From Nostoc sp. ATCC 53789 (GTDB lineage: Bacteria; Cyanobacteriota; Cyanobacteriia; Cyanobacteriales; Nostocaceae): a stretch of 40,105 nucleotides of DNA. Location: NCBI RefSeq assembly GCF_009873495.1, contig NZ_CP046712.1, positions 1 through 40,105 on the forward strand, written 5' to 3'. Positions within the stretch are counted from its first letter, which is position 1. Every line of letters starts with the position of its first letter. A program made the translations under genes and the position numbers. Under the pieces are notes generated by a model. That model was not told the origin of the DNA and did not search any database. It worked only from the letters and a program-made list of their open reading frames with translations. Shown one piece after another: positions 32,966-40,105 of the stretch.

Positions 32966-33783
32966 AACGTATCGTGATGATACTGGGGGGCAAGGGTGGT
33001 ACAGGTAAGACTGCCTTTACTCGCTTGCTACTGGATGTAATGCACTCGAAGGGCATTAATTATCTAGCTTATGATGCAGATACAGAGAATCCAGAACTGT
33101 ACGAATACTATCAAAACTTTGGCTCAGGGGTAAGGCTGCTGAACTTCTTGGAGGTGGCTGAGGCGAAACGCTTCTTTACGGAAATTAAAGCGGAATCACC
33201 CGACTCAATAATAGTAGATATGCCGGGGGCATCAAGCAATAAAACCAGGGAAATTATCAGTAAGTTTGGGCTATTCAAGATTGCAGGTGATTTGGGTTAT
33301 CGGGTAACGCTGGTGACTGTGCTTAACCTTGGTTACTCGGTGATCACTAGCTTAAAAACTATGGCTGAATTCTGTGGCGATAAAGCTGATTATGTGGTGG
33401 TAAAGAATCTCTGTTGGGATAAAGGTTCAGGTTTTCAGCGCTGGGAGAATAGTAAAACATCGGCAGCGATAGCCGAACTTAAGGGTATTGAAATAGAAAT
33501 GCCAGAGCTAGACTACTCAACCTTTGACACGTTGACAGAGAAAGGTTTACCTTACTCGGCTGCTACTGAAGAGAACGGTTTTCCTTTTGGGGATTACCTA
33601 TTGGTCAGTGGATTTTTAGATCAAGCTAAACCAGAACTTGAAAAAGCTGGGGCTTATCTGGGGTTACAACAACCTCTTGTTCTGGTTCCTGCTGAGTCGA
33701 ACACTACAACTTCAAAACAAGCAAAAGCCACTGCGTCTACTTCTCGTCGGGGTCAAAAGAAAACTAATGAGCAACAACAATAA
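32962..33783 (+). CDS. ParA/MinD-like ATPase of the mobilization operon
   Basis: The product is 273 residues with the deviant Walker A KGGTGKTAF at 11-19, then YDADTENPELYEYYQ and IIVDMPGASS as the A'/B segments. A basic C terminus follows (SRRGQKKTNEQQQ). ParA-like proteins occur beside relaxases as MobD-type factors, and in conjugation they position the apparatus. It is linked by ATGA overlap to the upstream gene and by 17 bases of overlap to the membrane protein after it. It is different from the ParA at 19684 and does not look like its paralogue beyond the P-loop. Confidence 0.8.
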   Translation: MKRIVMILGGKGGTGKTAFTRLLLDVMHSKGINYLAYDADTENPELYEYYQNFGSGVRLLNFLEVAEAKRFFTEIKAESPDSIIVDMPGASSNKTREIISKFGLFKIAGDLGYRVTLVTVLNLGYSVITSLKTMAEFCGDKADYVVVKNLCWDKGSGFQRWENSKTSAAIAELKGIEIEMPELDYSTFDTLTEKGLPYSAATEENGFPFGDYLLVSGFLDQAKPELEKAGAYLGLQQPLVLVPAESNTTTSKQAKATASTSRRGQKKTNEQQQ

Positions 33784-34522
33784 TGGCAACGGTTCTCACA
33801 GCAATCCTCACTCTGAAACTACCGATTTATTAGAGAGCAGTGAACAGGGTGAGATCAAGATAGCACTGGGCAGATTATATAGAGAGTTTGAAAATTTTAA
33901 GCAATCACAAAAAACTGAACGCGAACGCGATAGGGCGGAGTTACAAGCATGGGCGCAAACGAATCTAATTCAGAATCAACTCCTCAGCAAAGCGATGGTG
34001 ACAATCGAGATGCTGACGACCGAATTGAAGAATCAGAATCTCTCCTCGAACGAGTACGAGCAGAGCAACGAGAATTTGAGGCAAGAATTAACTCCCTTAC
34101 TGACGCAGTTAAAGAATATGCCCAAGTCCTCAGCGACATTAGAGAGCTTAGAATTCAAAGGGCTGAAAAGCGAAGTATTGCAGTTGAAGCAGAACTGGGA
34201 CTCACTGTTGATTCACACGAAGAACTTGACTACGGTTATTCAGGAGTTGAAGAACAGCCCTCCCCCCGAACCCATCACCATAGAGAAAGAGGTTTATCGC
34301 GCTGAACCCATAGGTAAATATGGGACGATGGGGTTGTTTTCTGCATTATTTAGTTTGTTGATTTTCTTTATATTCAATCAATTTGTTCCGGTAAAAACCT
34401 CGGATGATTTCAATAACTATCTACAAGCTATCTGGCAGCGTACTGGTTTTACTAACACCAAGTTACAGCGCGTTGAACGATATTTAGGTAGTGACCCCAA
34501 TCAAAAACGAGGTAGAAGGTAA
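33767..34522 (+). CDS. Coiled-coil membrane protein of the mobilization operon
   Basis: I choose the ATG at 33767 (MSNNNNGNGSH), since the 43 residues before it come from the ParA frame. The product is 251 residues. A polar start is followed by a long coiled coil (about 35-160, with ELKNQNLSSNEYEQSNENLR) and a hydrophobic helix near 190-210 (YGTMGLFSALFSLLIFFIF) before a basic C terminus ending in KRGRR. It is anchored in the inner membrane. Position after a ParA-like ATPase resembles MobE-type membrane proteins. A second frame is nested inside it at 33949-34305. Confidence 0.75.
   Translation: MSNNNNGNGSHSNPHSETTDLLESSEQGEIKIALGRLYREFENFKQSQKTERERDRAELQAWAQTNLIQNQLLSKAMVTIEMLTTELKNQNLSSNEYEQSNENLRQELTPLLTQLKNMPKSSATLESLEFKGLKSEVLQLKQNWDSLLIHTKNLTTVIQELKNSPPPEPITIEKEVYRAEPIGKYGTMGLFSALFSLLIFFIFNQFVPVKTSDDFNNYLQAIWQRTGFTNTKLQRVERYLGSDPNQKRGRR
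33949..34305 (+). CDS. Nested 118-residue coiled-coil frame
   Basis: This frame lies fully inside the membrane-protein gene in the +1 register. The ATG has GGAG eight bases upstream, so it has its own ribosome site. It encodes an acidic, coiled protein (DRIEESESLLERVRAEQREF then INSLTDAVKEYAQVLSDIRE) with no membrane segment. Two coiled frames on one stretch are unusual for random sequence. RSF1010-type plasmids have a comparable nested gene in the mobA region. A chance frame in a coiled-coil coding region remains possible. Confidence 0.45.
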   Translation: MGANESNSESTPQQSDGDNRDADDRIEESESLLERVRAEQREFEARINSLTDAVKEYAQVLSDIRELRIQRAEKRSIAVEAELGLTVDSHEELDYGYSGVEEQPSPRTHHHRERGLSR

Positions 34523-34557
34523 TCAAGTAGCTAATGCTAATTAATTGACTGATATAA

Positions 34558-34604
34558 AGCAGTATTGGTTAGGGATAGTCCAGCTATACCTAACCAATAC
34601 TGCT
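34558..34604. terminator. Long stem between convergent genes
   Basis: AGCAGTATTGGTTAGG (34558-34573) pairs perfectly with its complement at 34589-34604 over a 15-base loop that can pair further. There is no clear T-run, but the site lies between the plus-strand mob operon end and the minus-strand ATPase end, so a bidirectional terminator is likely. Confidence 0.6.
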
Positions 34605-34646
34605 CATAAGCGGGGAGTTAAACCAAATTATCTTAACTGATAACTG

Positions 34647-35352
34647 TTAAAAAGCGGTAAACCCTAACTTCTCACTACCGTTCAATTGCTTGGATTCTAT
34701 AAGTTGTGCAATCGCACACCTTAAATAGCGAACGCCCTTTTTCTCTTCGCCCCACTTTCGGCTATTTCTAATCGCAGCAAAACTGACTGGTGTTGTCACG
34801 GCTGAAGTAACAATGTTTAAAATCTGCGACAAATCCGCTTCAGAAATACTCACGAATTCTAGCTCTGCAATTTCAGCCTCTTGGGTAGGCTTTGAGAAAA
34901 TGGATTCAAGCTGATTAACTGCGTCATCTGGTGCAATTTTCTCCCCTCTGGGCATAACTGCTGGCTGGTGATGCTGCACCAGTTCCGGGAAGAATTTGAG
35001 TAATGTTCTAGCTGGATCTGGTTGACCATTTCCAGGGTGTAACTCTATCTTTAGCCAGTCTGGAATCATGCCGAGATTGCCACCGTTAACAGGTTCGGCA
35101 AAGTTATTAGGGTTGGCTTTGAAATATTCACCACTAGCAACATTAATCTTTCGCAATCCGCCAGCGCTGACAGACTGAGCTACACAGCCAATGAAATTAA
35201 CCGATAGCTTAAAGGTGTCTGCCAGTCCTGCTGTGGCCTTGCCAACCACAGAAGTTAAGTTAGAGCCATGCAACACAATGATTAATGTACCGCCACATTT
35301 TGCGAAGCGAGAAAGTAAATATTGGATAGCCCAAGTGCGATCGCTCTCATCA
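34647..35352 (-). pseudogene. Membrane ATPase, C-terminal part (gene split by transposon)
   Basis: The frame is the continuation of the gene at 1-1197. From 35352 it reads LDESDRTWAIQYLLSRFAK then CGGTLIIVLHGSNLTSVVGK, which fits the end of a P-loop ATPase core after Walker B. The last part (about 130 residues) is a separate domain ending in LNGSEKLGFTAF. No start codon is convincing, as expected for the detached half; a GTG at 35276 could give a 209-residue fragment. The transposon left end abuts it at 35358. Confidence 0.8.
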
Positions 35353-35357
35353 AGTAG
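35353..35357. repeat. Target-site duplication, left copy (AGTAG)
   Basis: AGTAG here equals AGTAG at 2-6. The transposon end TGTGCTTT begins at the next base. Confidence 0.8.
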
Positions 35358-35615
35358 TGTGCTTTTACCCCTTGGATGACCAAATTGTGAATCATACCCT
35401 GACCAAAAATTAACGACATTTCAAGGGTTATAGCCTAAACAGAACATAAAACTTTGCATAAGATTGTGTCCGCGTGTCCTGATTGTGAATCATAATAAAG
35501 CCTAGAGTTGTCACAACTAAAAACCGAAAACTTCTCCCGAATAATTCTCTAAAAATGACTAATAGGTACAACTTAGATGACAAAATATGGTTCAAAGTGA
35601 CTAAGATATGATTCA
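35358..35615. repeat. Left end with putative TnsB-binding repeats
   Basis: TGAATCATA occurs at 35388-35396 and 35486-35494 (both inside ATTGTGAATCATA). The complementary form TATGATTCA lies at 35607-35615 and TATGGTTCA at 35586-35594. A similar motif TATCGTTCA is near the right tip (40091-40099). Repeated motifs of this kind are bound by TnsB in Tn7-like ends. The 35358-35705 stretch has no gene. Confidence 0.5.
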
Positions 35616-35705
35616 ATTCGCGTCTTCTTGGTGTTTTGAGAAGACTGTTATGAAGTTTGTGAATTCCCTGTATCACATAGGTCACGCCAAGGAGGTGAGG
35701 CTCAA

Positions 35706-38423
35706 ATGAACGAATTCGAGTTTGAAGATTGGTGTAGGCAACAGCAACTAGCAACCCACACCATTGATTTGATTGCACTCCTCAGGAAATCCCCACCCTC
35801 ACGTCGGGTACAAGGACGAACCAAGAACGTTTGTGGCGTGTATCCTAGTTCTAAAATGGGGGTCACAATTCAATTCGAGAGCCATACAGTGGAATTATGG
35901 GCGATTTACCTGATGGAACACGACCCCAAAGTTTTAGAGTTCTACGACCAGCCACCACCATTCAAAATCCAGTACAAAAATCAAGCAGGGCGTAATATCG
36001 GTCACTATCATACCCCTGACTTTTTTGTATTACGTCATGATGGTGCGTGCTGGGAGGAGTGGAAAACAGTTAAGGAAGTAGAGAAATTAGCACAAAAATA
36101 TCCTGGGCGTTATCAAAAAACAGCATCCGGTCATTGGCGTTGCCCACCAGGAGAAGCCCACGCATCACAATTTGGTCTAAAATACTGCGTTCGTACTGAT
36201 GCCGAATTGAATCCCGTTTTTACCCAGAACTTAATGTTTTTGTCGGATTACCTAGGATTTAAATCAAATTTGACAACAAATGTACACTCGATAGTTCTGG
36301 CTTACCTGGAAGCAAATCCAGGAATAACGATTGCGGCATTGCTACAAGAATTAAATGATGTATGTGCCAATGACATATACATCATGATTGCAACTGAGCT
36401 TCTGTACGTGGATTTGTTTGCTGTCCCCTTAGTTGAACATTGGCGGACACGATTATGGGTAAGTCAACAAACTCATGACGCTTATACACACGTATCTGTT
36501 GTAGGAGTGACTACAAAGAACGCTCCCAATAGTCTCACAACACTGCTACCTAACACAGCCCTTGAGTGGGATTCGGCGCTATGGACTTTAGTAAACTATG
36601 GCGAGACCACAACCACGCTATTACCAGAGTCAGGCTTCCCAATACAGTTACCCACAGCATTTTTTCTCCAGTTATTCGACAGTGGCACCATTAAAATCCA
36701 TAACGGAGTTACAGATGCAACTATAAATGAAACAGTACGTACTTTAATGGAGGCCGCTTCTCCTGTTCACTTAAAAGAAGCGAACCGAAAATTTAATATA
36801 GTACAGGCATATTTTCAGCGCCATACAGATATCTATCAAGACATCAAAGAGCGTACCTTGCGTAGATGGGTACAACAGTTCCGTGAAGCAGAAGCAAGTT
36901 TAGGTTGCGGTTATGTTGGGTTACTACCACGGACACATCAGCAAGGGAATCGTCAACCAAAATCGCCCACAGATTCAAGTGAATTATTAGATAAATTTAT
37001 TAAAGAGCATTTTGAAACACCAAGACAAGCGACAGGCGCTTCAGTATATCGGGCGTATGTCAGAACCTGTACAGCATTAAATATACAACCCCTTAGTAAC
37101 CGCACTTTCTACCAGCGTTTAAAAAAGCGCCCAACTCATGAGCAGACATTAAAGCGTCAGGGAGCAAAAGCCGCATACGCAACAGAGCCTTTTGTATGGG
37201 AACTAGCTTTAAATACACGTCCTCACGGAAACCGGCCTCTGGAGATAGTCCATATTGACCATACCGAACTCGATATTGAATTACGCTCACTTGCTACAGG
37301 TCGGCTACTTGGGCGACCTTGGCTAACATTACTGACCGATGCCTATTCCCGGCGAATCTTGGCAGTTTATCTGACTTTTGATGCACCTTCTTACAGGTCT
37401 TGCATGATGGGGCTACGTATTTTAGTCCAGCGCCAAGGTCGTTTTCCCTCAACATTGGTTGTAGATGGTGGCAAAGAATTCCACAGTATATACTTTGACA
37501 CCTTGCTGGCACGTTACCACTGCACCAAGAAAACAAGACCTGGTGGCAAACCCCGCTTTGGGTCAGTAATTGAACGATTATTTGGGACGACAAATACTGA
37601 ATTTATCTATAACCTACTAGGTAATACCCAAGCAAGTAAACAGCCCCGCCAACTCACCAAAACTGTTGACCCAAAACAGTTAGCTGTTTGGAATTTGGGA
37701 GATTTATATACTTACCTGACCCAGTGGGCTTACTCCATTTACGACTCAAATCATCACGACTCATTAGGTGCCTCTCCAGGCGTTGTTTATAACGAAGGGT
37801 TGTCAATTGCAGGAGAACGGTTGCACCGAAGTATTGCTTATAACGAAGAGTTCTTCATGGCAACACGTCCTTCCACCCCTAAAGGTCAAGCGAAAGTTCA
37901 GCCGGGATATGGGATTAAAGTCAATTATCTCTACTATTGGAGTGATGCTTTCCGCAATCCAAATGTAGAAAAAACATTAGTACCAGTACGCTACGACCCT
38001 TTTGATATGGGAGTTGCTTACGCCTATGTTGATGGGCGTTGGGTGAGATGTATCTCTCAGTATTACAGTACTTTCGTTGGACGCACTGAAAAAGAAGTGT
38101 TGTTAGCGGCACAAGAAATTAGGCAATTGAACAAACGTAGCGCCACGGCGACAAATTTGAACGCTAAACATTTAGCTGACTTCATTGCCAATGTCCAAGA
38201 ACATGAAGCCTTGTTGCTGCAAAGATTGCGTGATTTGGAAAGTAAACGCTTACTAGAGAATTTAACGTCTAGTAATTCTTCAGACTCATCAGTAAACCAA
38301 GTAAAGGAAAGGTTGGCTGTATTGGCACAACAGAGTGAAGATGTTGCATCGCAGCACGTATCATCTCGAAACGTTGAACCGTTGGATCTAAGTTCACTGC
38401 CAATATTAGCGGAATACAAATAG
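35706..38423 (+). CDS. tnsAB: TnsA-TnsB fusion transposase
   Basis: The product is 905 residues with AAGGAGGTGA ahead of the ATG, a near-consensus ribosome site. Residues 1-180 form a TnsA-type nuclease: E64 (HTVELWAIYL), D105 (HTPDFFVLR) and E118-x-K120 (EEWKTVKE) fit its catalytic set, which cuts the 5' ends. Residues 200-500 hold helical DNA-binding parts. The DDE core follows, with D518 (HIDHTELDIE), D587 (VVDGGKEF) and E623 (SVIERLFGTT), which cuts and joins 3' ends. The C terminus is charged and may contact TnsC. Such fusions occur in several Tn7-like families, including some CRISPR-associated ones. The stop abuts the tnsC start. Confidence 0.9.
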   Translation: MNEFEFEDWCRQQQLATHTIDLIALLRKSPPSRRVQGRTKNVCGVYPSSKMGVTIQFESHTVELWAIYLMEHDPKVLEFYDQPPPFKIQYKNQAGRNIGHYHTPDFFVLRHDGACWEEWKTVKEVEKLAQKYPGRYQKTASGHWRCPPGEAHASQFGLKYCVRTDAELNPVFTQNLMFLSDYLGFKSNLTTNVHSIVLAYLEANPGITIAALLQELNDVCANDIYIMIATELLYVDLFAVPLVEHWRTRLWVSQQTHDAYTHVSVVGVTTKNAPNSLTTLLPNTALEWDSALWTLVNYGETTTTLLPESGFPIQLPTAFFLQLFDSGTIKIHNGVTDATINETVRTLMEAASPVHLKEANRKFNIVQAYFQRHTDIYQDIKERTLRRWVQQFREAEASLGCGYVGLLPRTHQQGNRQPKSPTDSSELLDKFIKEHFETPRQATGASVYRAYVRTCTALNIQPLSNRTFYQRLKKRPTHEQTLKRQGAKAAYATEPFVWELALNTRPHGNRPLEIVHIDHTELDIELRSLATGRLLGRPWLTLLTDAYSRRILAVYLTFDAPSYRSCMMGLRILVQRQGRFPSTLVVDGGKEFHSIYFDTLLARYHCTKKTRPGGKPRFGSVIERLFGTTNTEFIYNLLGNTQASKQPRQLTKTVDPKQLAVWNLGDLYTYLTQWAYSIYDSNHHDSLGASPGVVYNEGLSIAGERLHRSIAYNEEFFMATRPSTPKGQAKVQPGYGIKVNYLYYWSDAFRNPNVEKTLVPVRYDPFDMGVAYAYVDGRWVRCISQYYSTFVGRTEKEVLLAAQEIRQLNKRSATATNLNAKHLADFIANVQEHEALLLQRLRDLESKRLLENLTSSNSSDSSVNQVKERLAVLAQQSEDVASQHVSSRNVEPLDLSSLPILAEYK

Positions 38424-39890
38424 ATGGATTTAAACAGGAACAGGAGCGATGACATCAACTTACTTACTCAATTTAAGGAGTATGCAGTTTTACATCCACA
38501 GTTAGCACGGGTAGATATGCTGCTCATGCGTGCGATTCGAGAACCTGCTGGATTTGCTCATGTGTTGGTGTATGGGCCAAGTGGTGTGGGCAAGACGACG
38601 ATGATACGGCAAATTGCCCGACGTTTAAATGCTCCTCACAGTGAGGATTTAGCAAAGAATTCCTCAAGCTACCGCAACGGTTATGTACCTCAATTACCTC
38701 TTTTACTGATAGAGACACGTCCACCTGACAGTGGGGTGTTTAATCGAACTGACTATTACCGGACTGCGCTGAAGCTTTTGAATGAGCCATTCTACGAGCG
38801 TCGTAGCATTGTAGACATTGATACATCGGAGGCATGGGAGAAAAAAGGGCGTGGACGTAGTAGCAAAGCTTCCCAGTTTAATGATTCTCCAGAACTGCGC
38901 CACGCATTAGAAGAAGCGATGACCAAACGTGGTGTACGTGCGGTTATCCTTGATGAAGCGCAACATTTAATGAAGATTGGGACTGGAAGTAATGCTGGCA
39001 AGCTTTTAGACCAGTTGGATTGGATTAAATCCATGACGAATGTTACGGGTGTTTTACACATCCTGATTGGTACTTACGAACTGTTAAATTTCCGCAATTT
39101 AAGTGGTCAAGCATCTCGGCGCGGTCTAGATATCCACTTTCCGCGCTATTTGTACCAAAATGAACAAGACCGTTTGGATTTTCAAGCCGCTTTATTGGCT
39201 CTTTTGAAGCAAGTACCTCTTGATATTAATATTCCCGAATTAATGCAGCATTGGCTTTACTTCTATGAACATTCTATTGGCTGTCTTGGAGTACTAAAAG
39301 ACTGGCTCATCCGAACTGTGGCGGCGGCATTAGATGATGGAAATCAAGCTTTAACTTTAAAACAATTACACGAACATACCCTAACGCTAGCGCAGTGCGA
39401 ACGTATGGCAATAGAAGCAACTGAGGGCGAAGAAAAACTTAGCTATATGGAGAGCCGTCGCGAACACTTATGGCATTTGCTACAAATAGGAATGGGTTCA
39501 ACGGATGTACCGACTAATGCAGTCCCTCCTGAAACTCCGTTGGTCGGTAGTGAAATCACTTCATCGCAAACAGAGTCACCACCTAAAACAAAGCGGACTC
39601 GGAAAAAGCCAAACGTACCTGCACCACAAGAATTCACGACCACAACAGCAAACGAGATCCCTGTAGAGCCAGCCCCAAAAAAGAAGCAGACTCGCAAAAA
39701 AACTACATCTACTCAAACACTTGAAATTACTGATACACCACTTAGTAATTCCAGTGCTGACCTTCAGATGATAACCCAGGAGACGCAACAGCAAACAGAT
39801 AAGAGCCGCGAGAAAAAGTCAGGCACACGGGTTGGGCAACGCAAACCCAAGCGAGACACTGTTGGGCATGAATCGCAGTCAACGACATAA
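38424..39890 (+). CDS. tnsC: TnsC-like AAA+ ATPase
   Basis: The product is 488 residues. Walker A is YGPSGVGKTT (50-59) and Walker B is VILDEAQHL (174-182), with a typical AAA+ core to about 300. TnsC forms rings on target DNA and recruits the transposase; it normally receives its target from TniQ/TnsD or TnsE. The residues from about 370 are a low-complexity Thr/Lys/Pro-rich tail (TKRTRKKPNVPAPQEFTTTT) with basic clusters, which may bind DNA directly. It starts directly at the tnsAB stop. There is no TniQ in the element. Confidence 0.9.
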   Translation: MDLNRNRSDDINLLTQFKEYAVLHPQLARVDMLLMRAIREPAGFAHVLVYGPSGVGKTTMIRQIARRLNAPHSEDLAKNSSSYRNGYVPQLPLLLIETRPPDSGVFNRTDYYRTALKLLNEPFYERRSIVDIDTSEAWEKKGRGRSSKASQFNDSPELRHALEEAMTKRGVRAVILDEAQHLMKIGTGSNAGKLLDQLDWIKSMTNVTGVLHILIGTYELLNFRNLSGQASRRGLDIHFPRYLYQNEQDRLDFQAALLALLKQVPLDINIPELMQHWLYFYEHSIGCLGVLKDWLIRTVAAALDDGNQALTLKQLHEHTLTLAQCERMAIEATEGEEKLSYMESRREHLWHLLQIGMGSTDVPTNAVPPETPLVGSEITSSQTESPPKTKRTRKKPNVPAPQEFTTTTANEIPVEPAPKKKQTRKKTTSTQTLEITDTPLSNSSADLQMITQETQQQTDKSREKKSGTRVGQRKPKRDTVGHESQSTT

Positions 39891-40016
39891 GAATGATAAT
39901 CATTGGGTGGGGGAAGAAGCTGCCGTCGGCAGCTTCTTCCCATTCTCTTTATTAATGAGACAAGGGTGAGCCTTGCTCACCCTTGTCTCCCCCTAACTAT
40001 ACGATTATCATTCTTA
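39888..40016. terminator. Three-armed hairpin structure after tnsC
   Basis: Outer arms TAAGAATGATAATC (39888-39901) and GATTATCATTCTTA (40003-40016) enclose two perfect hairpins. The first is GGGAAGAAGCTGCCG-T-CGGCAGCTTCTTCCC (39911-39941). The second is GAGACAAGGGTGAGC-CTT-GCTCACCCTTGTCTC (39957-39989). The outer left arm includes the tnsC stop codon. This is a likely strong terminator and insulator of the transposon from the neighbouring host gene; a DNA-cruciform function at the right end is possible. Confidence 0.7.
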
Positions 40017-40090
40017 CAACTCATGTCTCAAGTATGAAGTATATCTTGTCCTAAGTGCTTCTGAAGTATTTCGTGACCGTTTGGCTAAAT

Positions 40091-40105
40091 TATCGTTCAA
40101 ATCAC
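40091..40105. repeat. Right transposon end
   Basis: The inward reading from the end is TGTGATTTGAACGATA (starting with the T opposite position 1). TATCGTTCA at 40091-40099 resembles the left-end motifs TATGATTCA and TATGGTTCA. The terminal eight bases match the left end at seven positions. Confidence 0.6.

Larger units (their letters stand above)
35358..40105 (+). mobile_element. Minimal Tn7-like transposon (tnsAB fusion and tnsC)
   Basis: The element runs from TGTGCTTT at 35358 to CAC at 40103-40105 plus A at position 1 of the circular sequence, about 4.75 kb. The right tip reads TGTGATTT inward, seven of eight bases matching the left. A 5-bp target duplication flanks it. It carries tnsA-tnsB fused and tnsC in tandem, and no tniQ/tnsD, tnsE, cas gene or cargo. 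Related 9-base motifs lie near both ends. It contains no HIP1 octamer. If the molecule is not circular, the right end would be missing, but the in-frame repair of the host gene argues for circularity. Confidence 0.8.

Noticed and set aside
34647..35276. Independent 209-residue gene starting at GTG 35276
   Set aside because: The frame is open upstream without a start to the transposon border and continues in frame from the gene at 1-1197, so it is the 3' half of a split gene.
35428..35778. 116-codon open frame on the minus strand at the start of tnsAB
   Set aside because: It overlaps the tnsAB start and the transposon left end, has no plausible start signal and reads like random sequence.
38063..38458. 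131-codon minus-strand frame across the tnsAB end
   Set aside because: It is antisense to the charged C terminus of tnsAB; a Ser/Leu/Cys-rich composition is typical of such shadows.
1..40105. tRNA, rRNA, riboswitch or CRISPR-cas genes
   Set aside because: I looked for cloverleaf ends, conserved rRNA blocks, repeat-spacer arrays and Cas motifs and saw none; a covariance search was not possible.

Overview
The window looks like a complete, probably circular, plasmid of about 40 kb from a filamentous (Nostoc/Anabaena-type) cyanobacterium. The evidence is at least eleven copies of the cyanobacterial HIP1 octamer GCGATCGC, heptamer (AAGTCGC-type) short tandem repeats, and plasmid gene families typical of that group. 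The two ends of the sequence appear to belong together. A minus-strand ATPase gene runs off the left edge at position 1 and resumes in frame at 35352, with a Tn7-like transposon between the halves and the same 5-bp target site (AGTAG) at 2-6 and 35353-35357.

Layout. 1-4827 (minus): a type II partition module, made of a parC-like iteron array, a ParM-like actin and a small ribbon-helix-helix partner. It continues as one operon into three small genes, two membrane proteins and the now-split membrane ATPase. 4998-8777 (plus): a small DNA-binding protein, a structured leader and a primase-helicase replication protein carrying iteron-like repeats inside its coding region. 8918-10650: an origin-of-transfer-like set of inverted repeats and a MobV relaxase broken near its N terminus. 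10816-16550: a lipoprotein operon, a pentapeptide-repeat ion channel, a short tyrosine recombinase, a secreted protein and a MITE-like inverted repeat. 16767-21529: a Roco (LRR-ROC-COR) GTPase, a ParA/small centromere-binding pair and a VapBC-type toxin-antitoxin pair.

21605-28206: a gene fragment, a 15-bp minisatellite, then a five-gene minus-strand operon (unknown, NitT/TauT-type ABC permease, ATPase, binding lipoprotein, unknown). A 39-bp perfect palindrome separates this operon from a divergent unknown gene. A terminator, a pair of covarying hairpins and a small membrane protein follow. 28489-34522: a second mobilization module, with a MobP-type relaxase carrying seven 61-residue repeats, a MobC-like protein, a hairpin-rich oriT-like region, and a divergent operon for a tailed protein, a ParA-like ATPase and a membrane coiled-coil protein with a nested reading frame. 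35358-40105: the Tn7-like element, which encodes only a TnsA-TnsB fusion and TnsC.

How it fits together: replication (primase-helicase), two segregation systems plus a toxin-antitoxin pair for maintenance, and two mobilization systems, one decayed. The transposon has interrupted the membrane ATPase that ends the ParM operon. The most interesting items are the minimal tnsAB-tnsC element and the interrupted gene that exposes it, the ParM-to-membrane-ATPase operon, the repeat-bearing relaxase, the nested gene, and several palindromic or structured non-coding elements. All calls are by reading alone; no database search was run.
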